The notes under the pieces were generated by a model. The model worked only from the letters and a program-made list of their open reading frames with translations. It had not been told where the DNA came from and did no database searches. 64,000 nucleotides of DNA from Hymenolepis diminuta (lineage: Eukaryota; Platyhelminthes; Cestoda; Cyclophyllidea; Hymenolepididae), in the NCBI GenBank assembly GCA_900708905.1, contig CAADRB010000029.1, forward strand, positions 1,272,978-1,336,977. The letters are read 5' to 3'. A program made the position numbers and the translations under genes. This document shows, in pieces, positions 12,273 through 24,200 of this stretch; position 1 is the first letter of the stretch; the number at the start of each line of letters is the position of its first letter.

Positions 12273-15200
12273 GTAAGTGAACTGACCGACCTTATTTTGC
12301 GCAAATAACCTCGTGTCTGGAGAGTTGCGAAGTTACTACCATCAATTTAACGCGTCAGCTAACCGAATGAGAACTAGATTGTGGGTCTGCACTTCATTTT
12401 GAGTTTAGTTTATCTGATGACAGATCAATTTTGAAATAATAACATGGATAGTGAACTTCTGGTGTTATTAAATTAGTGCGCTGTCTGACCATCCTCCGTC
12501 TAATCTTCTCTTTTTGATCGCCTTTATCGCACAAACGTGCTTCCACTAGAGTTATGAAGCTTATTTGCTCTGGTTTAAGGATTCTTAAACATGAAGAAGA
12601 GTTATCAAGCTGAAAAAGATTAATATTTATATAGCCATCCTGCTCATCGTTTGCAAAAAATATGTGCAATTTATTCACTTTTCTCCATTATAACTTCCTT
12701 ATTTGGTAATAAATTTCGTTGCATACGAAGTTCGACTTGAACGTTTACAGAAAGAAGGAAAGCAATGACATGAAGAAAGATCTGTTTGAAAATATGGACT
12801 TTTTTTATTTTATGTACAAGGAGGCACGAACTTTTAAAGGACGAAATAAAACTGCCACATTTTGATCAATCTAATTGAGCCTGAAGGTAGTAAAAATAAA
12901 GGGAATGAAGTCTATGAGAGTCTGGTCTGTTAAAGAATCAGTATTTAGAAGTTGAAGAATTACATTCTGCGAAATTATATCTTACTTTGTATGTATCACA
13001 TCGTAGTTATGTTTCATGCCCTTAAAACCTGCTTACAATTGAATAATTTAGAACTTCTTGGATTTATTATTATAACCGCTGAAGCTAGTTAAGTACGATT
13101 AGTCCCCTTTGCTTAATTAAACCGTATTTTGGTCGCTGTATGATTGGCAATGGGTGTACCGCTAGTAAAACCTATTCTTCTACGCAGTTGTGTCTACTTA
13201 ATTAGGGGTTAAACATTGCGTGTTGTGCATATGTAATTGGGCACAAAATGCTAAATTTCTCCATTTTCTATAATTTTAACCTTAAAAACGCAGTTATAAA
13301 GCTCTTAAACGTTTTTCGTTGAAAATATAGCTTTTGTGCACCAATTTCAGAATTACTTTGATATTTTGGGATATTCTGGTAGATAATCAATATCAAAGTA
13401 AATAAGAGAAACTTGAAATCCATTACAATTTAGTTAATATTATAAAGAATTACCTAGGAAAGCTTTCTCTCATCAAGATCTGTTTTTTTGGAACTGAATT
13501 TTTCATCAATATACAGAATTCGGCCACTTGTTTGATCATTTAACGTCAGTATACAGCACAAATATACAAATGTTTAGGATATACAAATATTTGCAATTAC
13601 ACTTTTACGTTATTGGTAAAGTTTAGATTCTTTAGCTCCGGTTAACGAATGAGCGCTTTATTTCAGTTCTCACTACCAATGATTTATTTATGGAAACTGT
13701 TTTCTTCGTCCTCGGTTGGAGATTGAAAGACGACTTCTCATGCACTTCAATCACATTCTATACGGAAATACGTTGAGTTTTCACATTTACCTCCCTATGA
13801 CAGAACCCCCAATTGTCATTTTTGGATATGTTATTGAATCACCTTTTTTCTGTAACTGTTCCGTTTTATTTAAACATACTGTACTGATAGACACGCATAT
13901 TCTTGTCCAAGTGGCTCATTTAAACTGACTTGGTATTTCCAATTAGACGCGCAGACACACACTTGTCATTTATTTGTACGTAAACTTCTCTCTTCCTATC
14001 TCTGCATGACTTGGGACTGTGGTTGTCTATCTTTAGCTGCTACCTATTAGTTTTATCTCCTGAATTGGTGACTCCAACAGGATAGCTGATATTACCGAGG
14101 TTATTCGGGACACTTTGACCGTTTTTTTTTAATTCTACAAAAGATGATTTTCAAGGTTAAAAGATGGGAATGAAAGGTGAAGGATGAATCCCTCTTCTCC
14201 GAAATATTTATCTCACGTCATCGCTCACCACCAAAATTTGATTATCTCGTCCTTATAGTAATTTCTGTAAACTTTTAACCTTTCCTTGACCCAAGCACTC
14301 TATAGGCAAACATCGTGTGTCCTCAACTGGCCTATTTTCATCGATCGGAAAAGGAAAACATACCTTGGACGATAATAGCAAAGACGCCGCTTAGTCGGCT
14401 TTGTTATTAACCAGTCCTGTCTGCACTGGCCCTTCCTTTCCCTACAATCGTCCCGACCAATTAAAGCACGCATACAATTATAGCCTTATGCGTGTCCTCA
14501 CCCAAAGTGTCGATTATAAGTAGCCTTCCATTAGACACACACGATACACAGGGGACCCTAGCTCGTCAAATGTATCTCCCGTTGCTCAGTCCTTCTCCTC
14601 CAATTCTCTATTTTCCCTTGAGACTCTGTANNNNNNNNNNTTCAATACAACCTGGTCTACGCAATCCTTGGTGTTCTTTTTCTTTCATTTACTGTTAGTC
14701 ATCTACTGCTACAAAGGCAAACATCAGGATGAATACTTATCTGATAAGGTTTACTATGGAATCTTGATATATTTTCAGAAATCATGCAAAGTCTTAAATA
14801 TCCTTATCTGAGCAGAGTAGCTAATTTCTCCTTCAAATGCTTTTTTCTCTCAGTCGTTATTTAGAAATCCCCCATTTGTTTTTAAAACCCCTTAAATTAT
14901 TGCTAAAATTTCATAACTTCACCATTTTCTTCGCAAAAATTCAGCATTTTTTGCCGCCGCCTTTACGCCTTACGTGAATGCGCTTCAAATTTAATTATAC
15001 AAATATATACAATTGGAAAAGAGAAACAGCATTTAAATTTCTCGAATACGTGTGTTTTTCGTATCTCTCTGTTTACCACTTTCATCTTTATTGTTTAATT
15101 AATCTGTGAAAAATTGTAGCAGAATAACTGTTATCCCATGAGCTCGCTTGCACTTCTTTTTACACGGCTTTCATGCTAATTGTCAAATTGATAAAATGTT

Positions 15201-18200
15201 CTTGTAATTGCTGGCTTACTGGCATGCATGATTTTTCTGCCTGGGACATTACAGTGAGCTGTGAAAATTCTTTACAAATTTCTTTTTTTTATTATCGTCA
15301 CAAATTTGGTTATGTTTTAACGCTAGATATGGTGAGAATTGGTATTACAAACGGGATACAAACAAATCTTTAAAAACTGCGTGATAGTAAATGTAAATTT
15401 TACATTTCAGACGCACCATGATTCTAAGCTGGAGGAACTGCGTGAAAAAATTATTCAATCTAGTGCAATCGCTATCCAAATCCGATGGAAAGGTTTTTTG
15501 GCTCGAAAACGATATGAAAATCTTCGACGCTGTGCCATTGTTTGTCAAAGACGATTCCGTCAAGTTGCAGTCAGAAGAAATTTCTTGCGGGTATTTTGCG
15601 TTTGTGTCAATGTTTATCTCTTTCGCTTTTTCAGTTATTGAATTTGATCATAATGAATTAGAAAATTCATTAAATGAACTAAGTCAATCTAGTTTAGAAA
15701 TGAAATAAACAGGGTAGGAATATTTACTAAATTATTAGTCGGATTCTAACTGACTGCTTATGACTGTTTAATAATTCCTAGGACCGTTTGCATGTTAAAT
15801 GTAGTATTCTAGTAGGATATAGTAGACATCTGAATGAAAGTATCAGTGATTGTTAAATTAATATTGATTATATCCAAAGACAGAACAAAAATGCGAAATA
15901 TCAAATGAAGGAAATATAAATGCATTTTACTAAATGGGAATGATTTAACCTATTGACCGTTTGTTTGCCAGTGGAACAGTGAAAGGGTGTCACTTTACCT
16001 TGCCAAATGATAGGAGGTCGATAACCTTAGACATAAGTAGAGTGGTTGAAATGCTTGACTGTATTAGTAAACGGTATTTCAGACATTATGGGATATTTCT
16101 CCGTTTGGTGATCAGCAGAACTAGTATTCTTGACTCTCTTATAAGCCATTATACAACTAAATATATTAGCAGCGTGTAAATCCTTCGACGATTGTATAGA
16201 TATTTTTAATGTGCAGTTCAATGTTATGTTTGTTCGTCCTGTTGAAGTTAGAACTTTATGAACTTTGCAAATGAATGTCTACTCAATAGTCATTTTGCAA
16301 CCAATGAAATCGAATTGTATCTCGCATATTATGTTGAACTATGGTTTTACATTCATCATCATGCTTTTATTGAAATTTAATTCCCAAAATATGTTTTTTT
16401 TGCAGTATTATTCAGTGAGTTTCTTTTCTATCAGCACGCTCTAATAAGTAGTTATCTGGCATGTTACTAATCTGTCATCAGTATTTGTGATATGCATTAT
16501 CTTAGTCCGCACGTCTAGCAGTAAATATATTTAGATACAAGAATGAATGAATTAACGCTAATGTTTTATTTTAGATACGGCACATTATTATTCGTATGCA
16601 AGCAAATGTACGCACCAAACAGACTCGAAAGTGGTATCTTGCTCAGATACATTTTATCATAAAACTGCAAGCTCTGGCCCGATTCTATCTTGCCAAACGA
16701 ACATTTCGTATGATGTTGAGAAGACGAGGTATATGTGATGCTGATATGGCCTTTCAATGCGTAAGTCGTTATCGCTGTCCATGACAGTACAAAAACTTTT
16801 GCAAGTGATAAACATGACAAAGCATTAAATAGGGAAAACAGTAAACCAGAAGAAGAATCAGGTAACGAAGTCATGACATTAAAAGCCTTACTTTATTTGA
16901 AATCTGGAAGCAATAAGTTATCCTTGTTCTCATAAGGACACAATTCCATTGTTCGTGAATTGACTTCCATTCAGAGCTAGACGATCGGTTAATTTATATC
17001 CGTGGTTGGTCATGTCACCTCAGTTTATTCGTATCTCTTACAGCCAAGTAGATAGACGAAGCGATTTACGATTTATTATTAATTTTTTTTCAATGCCACT
17101 TTCAACAAAATTAAGAGATTTTAACATTTCCTTCTTGCTCTGTTACTTATATTTTATGATCAGTCCTCAATGGATACTCAATCTATCTCCCAAATAGCTT
17201 TTAATATTATTAAGTTATTATTACTCATGTCAAAGCTAAAAACGCAATTTTAATCAAGTGAAAGCCACGAAGTTCAAGAAACAGGAGGGGATTTCAAACG
17301 AAAGGAGTGGGTCGGGTAGAAGAGCATAATAAACATCAGGAGAGTTTTACTTAATCCAGTTTCGTAATTCTACCGATTGTCTGTTCATTACCTAATAGGT
17401 GTAATTTGTTACATTTTAATTCACTCTTCCAAAGTCAATATGAACTTTGGATATCTTTTTGAAAATCCAAATCCGCGGTTTTCTGAGTAGATTAAATAGT
17501 AGAAAGAATTAAGTGGTCGGTAACGCCACCTAGATATATCCCTCTTATGACAGCCCAGTTGTTTCTACTTAATGTTAGCTAAAATGGTTTTACCCAGCAA
17601 TGTCCATAGGAGCAGTACTTATTTTAATTTGTTATTATTTTCTCAATAGAAATAATTTGTAGGACTCATGTACATCCATAATATTTGTCTTTTTAAATGA
17701 TATAGGAAGAGAATACCCAACTATTCTCCTCTGAAGGGGATGTTCCCGAAGACCACCTACTGAGAAGTCCTCGTCTAGCAAATTTGAAACTTTCGCCACC
17801 ACAGATAAATGAGATTGAGAAGGAAGTCATGGCCTCTGCAGTTCCCGAAATCTGCGAAAATCGCCAACTCTGTGAAGCTGTCTCGATGGCAGCTGCTGAG
17901 ACCGTAAAGCTACCCATATCTGACAGCTATGCAGATATGTATAACTTTGTAAGTTTATGGAATAAGTAAGATTATTATTCTATGCACACTCTTATATAAC
18001 ATATTTAAAGCTAGATTTGTTGCCCATTTAAATCAGTTAAGTTGATGAAGATGACATTTTTAATTTCATTACTATTGTTATAAAGCCTAAAAATAATTTT
18101 ATAAAATAATGTTGATTTATTTTTGTTGAATTATTAAGTCCCGTCGAAAAGGTTAGGAAAAATAAGGAATTTCTTCATGAGTGGTTTTTCCAATCAGCCC

Positions 18201-21200
18201 GAAAATTTAATTTCTTATTCTAGGTTGATACCCTGTTCGAAGATGTATTCAGTTCCGTGGGTCAAAACGGAGTCAAGGAAGATACTGTTAAAATGAGGTC
18301 GCAGAACGGATATTGCACTCCACGTCCAAATATCAACCGCTCTGCTATCAAAGAAACTAAAGCGGTGAAGGCTAGTCATCCATTGAGTAAACCGATCTTT
18401 GAACGTAGTGCCAATAAATATGAAAATAGAGTCAAGACCTCATCTTCCTCTCTCTTAAAAATCCCAATGAATAGTAAATCCAAAACGCCTACCAGCACCT
18501 CTAGGCTACCTTCAACTGATCCTGCATTCTCAGAGATAGAGCTTTATGATGATGATCGGGTTAACTGGGGTGAGTGTAGTTTCAAAAAATTCGCTGCTGC
18601 CTATTTCCAAACTGGAGCTACGCCTATCTACTCATCAGGACCGATCGTTCATCCTCTCCTTAAGCAGAAAAACCAACACGACATTGATGTATGACTCCTC
18701 GTATTTATATTTTTATTTTAGTCAATAACACCAGGTAATCGTGTTTTTGCACTTTCAATTCATATAGTTGGCTCTGGAGTGCTTTAGGCGAATTTTCTCC
18801 TTCATGGATCCGAGGAGCATAATTCACTGTATAAGGACGGACGATTCTAACTCGGTAGGGTGTCTTTGTCATATTTCACTAACGTCCTTTTGAAAATGTG
18901 ATAAATATGTAGATACAAAATCTACCATTTCAATTTGATGGTAAGAATTCAGCCTCTAATCTGTTTTTCCGTTATAATTGTTAACGCTCTTCTATCTGAG
19001 CTATTATTGTGATCTTTTATTTCAGTAACGCCTATATTAGCTATATTTTCCTCTAATCTTCACTTGATATGGTATAATCTCCTTCAAACATGATTCACTC
19101 CACACCAAACATAGTCATTCAGACTATTTATGACATATCTGAGAGTGCTGCCTAATGTGAAGTAGGAAAACCTTTTGCAATTGAGGATCATCCGCGAACA
19201 ATTGCTATTTCTCATTCAAATTATAGATCCTTAAGTTGGTATACCAGCGAGGTTCAAAAGAAGGACCTTTGCTCTTCAACCCTACCCTCCAACTTTTTTG
19301 AAGGAATCTAATCTGATCTGGATCATCTTAAATCTAAGCTGAAAGAGTCGGGTATGAACATGGATATTGCATTTGCCGATGGCCAAGTAATTTTAGTGCT
19401 TCTAAAGGGTTATGTGATAAACCCCTCCGAGTTCTAAGTATGATATGCAGGTGGCTATCGATAAAACTATGTGAAGGAGATACAGATATAGAATGGCCAC
19501 CTGTTGGAAACAACAAAATTCAAAAAGTGAACCCCTTCGCATATCCATGGCTCCAAATTAATGCAGATGGGACAACGACGGAAGTTGTAACCCAACAGCA
19601 ACTCCTAAGGTTCTGAACCATTTTAAAAATCTACATATGTCAGTTAAAGTAAAAACAAGACTTACGGAGATCACCTTAGAGTCTATCCTCTATTTTGATC
19701 TTCCTACAATAGTGCCTGATAAAAAATGAATTAGGGCTCTCCTTAATGCCGGAAAAAGACTGGTCTTAAGATTACACTCTCGCGGAGCCTTAACTCAGCG
19801 GATTCCTCTGAAAAAAGGGAAGACTTCGCCTTTATTCTGCTATGAAAAGTCTTCCAAGTTCTCTTACCTCAAAAATTCTTTTAAGTCATCAGATTTCAAG
19901 AAGAACGAAGACGAAACCCAGAACAAAGACATGACTAAGGCAAATCAATCAGGATCCCAAGGACATTTTTGGTTTGACCGGATTGTCATGGCTGAAACAA
20001 CCAACAAAGTTAATTCCTGTCTCTAACAGCTTAAATCTCTATCTTAAGGGAATTTGAGCAAAAAAAGTAAAATATGCAACTGCCGTCTTTATACGAACGT
20101 TTGGAATATTACCAGGATCGCTGTTCCACAGGCGCAATAATAAATAAGAACTTCCAGTGCCCAATCTCCGCTTGTTTTAAGACTTATAAAAGAATAGGAT
20201 AGTTGAGACCGCACATATCAAAATTTCATCTCTAATGCCAAAATCGGATCTCTGCTGCTGTAGCTTTTCCACTTAGTTTACTGTATATTATTTCTGCTAA
20301 AAAGCAGACGCATACCAAGAAGTAGAGTAGGCTCTTTATAGTCTTTTTGGTTGAAATAAGTTTTAGTTACTACAAATTGATAGCTTAACCACGATTGAAT
20401 TCATATATTTCGATAATCTAAAGAAATATGTGATGATTTGGCCTCATCAAATATTTTCTATCTTACTCTAGATCAATGGAGAAGATGAATACGATCATGA
20501 GGTCAAATGTCTACGAGTGTTTGTTGCAGAGTTCAACGGTAGTTATCAATATATTCCTCTTTCCCAATATCGTGAAGAACACTCCGAACACTCCTCTAAA
20601 CATAATTACACTCCTTCTGTTCGTCATGAATGCAAACCTGCACTCTCTGAACTTAAAAAAGTCCGCTTTATCGTTCGCTTGGGAATAGAGAATCCTCAAC
20701 TTCGGGATGAGATTTACTGCCAAATTCTCAAGCAGATCACCAAGAACCCAAGTATCTACAGTCGTAGTAGAGGTAGTACTTATTCGTCTTTTAAATGAGA
20801 TAGAAAATTGAATCTTCATAAACTTAACATTTCCCCTCTCTTTTAGGATGGATCTTATTGATCCTCTGTGCTAGTTGTTTTCCACCACCATCTCATTTTG
20901 ACGGTCCCCTAAAAAATTACCTAAAATCCAATCCCTCTGATTACGCTAAAACATGCCTCCATCGTTTGATGAAGATAATTCGAACCGGAGCACGAACAAT
21001 GCCTCCAAGTTACATGGAACTTCGGGCTGAGCAGGAGAAAAAGAGTCTTGTTGTCAATGTCTTCTGTGCCAATGACACTAGAGTACAAGTCAAAGTTGAT
21101 CCCACCATCACCGTTGAAGAATTCAGTAGAATGACATTCCAAGAAGCTTCGATTAGAGATACCTTCGGTTTCGAGATGTCTATCAACATGTTCGATAAGG

Positions 21201-24200
21201 TAACTGTCTTACTTAATTATCTAGTTCACCTTTCTCTCTTTTCTTAAAGATCGAGGCCTTATCATCTGGCCCAAAACACCTATTTGACAAGATATCCCAA
21301 TGTGAAGAGGTCGTACGAAGCAAAGGTCTAGAGGAATCAGAGCTTCCTTGGTCTATCTCAATAAAAAAGACCATTTTTACTCCGTGGCATGATGTGACCT
21401 TCGACCCTATAGCGACAAATCTAATCTGTTTTCAGGTTATTCAACAGTGCTTCCGTGAATCTCATGAGCCTCTTGAGGTATTAAACGTATCTAACCTTTA
21501 TACACACAATCTCATTAGACAATGCTCTGTATACTTTGTGCCATTCTTTAGGAACATGAACTTGCCTACCTACTAGCGAATATATATCGACTAATATCAA
21601 CCGATACCAAAGATGCCAAGGCCAATACATATTGTGATCTCAATTCTTGGTTAGAAGCTATACTTTGCTCAGATTGTGACATCAGCTTTTGGAAGAAGGC
21701 TGCAAATACTGTCAGTCATTTTTTCCACTGGTGTGTTGCTGATTTCTCACACTTTTCATTTACTTTTCTTATTTTAATTCAAAGGCATTGCGGGAACTAC
21801 AAGATAAATCTCCAAATATGTCTACTACCACTCTGTGTGAGAACATAGTGACCTTCGCTAAGCTCCAGTGGCCCAGCATCTTCACTCGGAAATTCAATGT
21901 CATTTATCATCAGGAGAAATCTGCTGTTCAGGAGATTCTGATATGTGTAGATTGTAATGGAGTTCAGATGTTCGATAACAAACGCACACTTATTCGCTTT
22001 ATACCCTACATAGAGATAAACTCTGTTACAATTAATCCGTAAGTAAAACCCTATTTTTGGAACTCGTTAAGACCAAGCTTAATCTGCTCTTTTCATCAAC
22101 AGATCTAGTCAGAAGCTTGTTAAAACACTCTTGATGAAAACAGTTTGGATGGAGGAGCTTATATTTGCCTCTGATCGGGCCGAAGAACTAAGTAGTCTTT
22201 TGAACTATATGATTAATGGTCTACGCCAACGTTCTTACTATGCAATTGCACTGAAAAAGTCCACCAGAAATGATTGTAATGTTAATTTTCTCATTATCTT
22301 TCTCTTAATTCAACTGTTTTTAACTCGTATTCTATTGTTTTAGCTCACAATGGTTCTTTAATTCAGGTGAACCCCGGCGATTTTATCATAATGCATCAAA
22401 TGTTTTGGGAATTGGATTCGAAGCCGTCTGTTGTTGGAAATCCGAAACCGTTTAAATCAACCCATAGCCAGTTGATAAAAGGAGGTGATTCAACAGACTT
22501 CTGTTATGGAGAAAATCAAAGAACGCGTGAGACGGGCAGGATAGCAATGGATGACATTTATATTCTCCCAACTATAGATCCACCCAAACCAGAGTTTATT
22601 TATGCCTATTCCCATCAAATCATTTCAAATGAAAGTAAGGAGTGGTTCAATAAGTTGGATCGTGTGAATTCCACACGAACTTGGCTTTCTGTGTCCCAAG
22701 TCTCTGGAAATAACTTCAACTCTACCAAACTTGACAATTTCTCGCAGAGATATAATCATCAACCAATGTCCCGAAACTCTGACATTGATTCCTCGACTCG
22801 ATCATCGTAAGTTCTCATCCATTTCAAACACTAATTACTTATTCTGAAATATCTTATGTTTTAGTTCTGTCCCTTTAAGAGTTTTATCCGTGAAGTCTTC
22901 TCTGAAGCATACGAGACAGCTCATTAGAAAGCCCTTTTTAGAGGAGTTGGCGAATGCTGAACAAAAGGTGAAAGATGCAGCCCTGCTCTCCTTCCGTCTC
23001 ATTCAGACTTATATGGGAGATTGTAACAAGATTCCAGTGCAACTGAAGAATATGCCTGCTGTGTTTCTGACAGATCTGCTCTTCGGATCGGCTCTGGATT
23101 TTCCTCCACTACGAGATGAGATATTCCTTCAACTTATGAATCAACTTACGGATAACCCCAAAAAGTAAGCTGCTATTTCTGTGTCTTTAGCGGAGATAAA
23201 AATTCACGAAATTTTCAAAGGAAATTTCTGCTTTGATTTATTGATCAACCGATTCTTCTTAACTTTATCAATTAATAATCAATTCGCCCTTTATTTAGAT
23301 CGAGCGTTGATCATGGAATGGAATTGTTATGGCTGGCAACAGGAATAATGACCCCTTCAGAGAAAACAAAGAAGAAATTGGTCAAATTTCTCCATCGATC
23401 AACCCATTCTCTGGCCACTCAATGCTATTCCCGATTGCACTACACGTTAAGGTAATATATTATGTCAAAATTTCACTTACAAATCAAATCGGATTTTTCC
23501 TCATCAAAATTGTTTTGTTACGTTTTAGCCGTGGGATGCGCAGGAAGCCTCCGCATGCTCTAGAACTTGCAGCCATAAGGGGCAGGAAGGGGAAAATAAT
23601 TCAAAGCGTTATATTTCCCAATGATGAAACTATGGTATCCATACTATTAGAATTCACTCATCTTTACCCTACTTTTACTGATATAATATAAGTAATTAAT
23701 CCCTTTTTCCCAAACTCATGAGATTATTTTACCCAATTATAGAAAATAACCCTGGAGTCAATGACCAAAGCAACGGATATTATTAAGAATATTTCTCACG
23801 AATTATGTCTAACGTCGTTAGATCAGTTTGCCCTTTACTTAGAGGTAGAAGGAGAACTGCGGTGCATTAAATCGGAGGAGTTCGTATTCGATGCTCTCCG
23901 ACAAACGATGCCTGACATTGAGTTGCAGTTTGGCCAGAAGCGCTCTCTCAGTTGTAAGTTAATATGTTCCTCGTATGCTCATGAAAACCAAATTTCGCAA
24001 ATAATTACATTTATCTACTAATATTTAGCCAGTAATAATGGTTGTGTCAAATATCTAACAGTTCCAGCTCCTACCCCACTCTACTTCATGCGTAAACTTT
24101 GGGTGAATGTGATTCCCGGAAAATACTCTGCTGAGGACAGATTAATCAACTTTCCTCAGGTATATTCTCAACAAAACATACTTTCTGCTGGCAGTATAAT

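Noticed and set aside
16729..16865. Alternative donor at 16729 and an exon-like Lys/Glu-rich stretch around 16788-16862
   Set aside because: The phases do not fit exon 14, and the intron left between the second donor and this stretch would be too short to splice.
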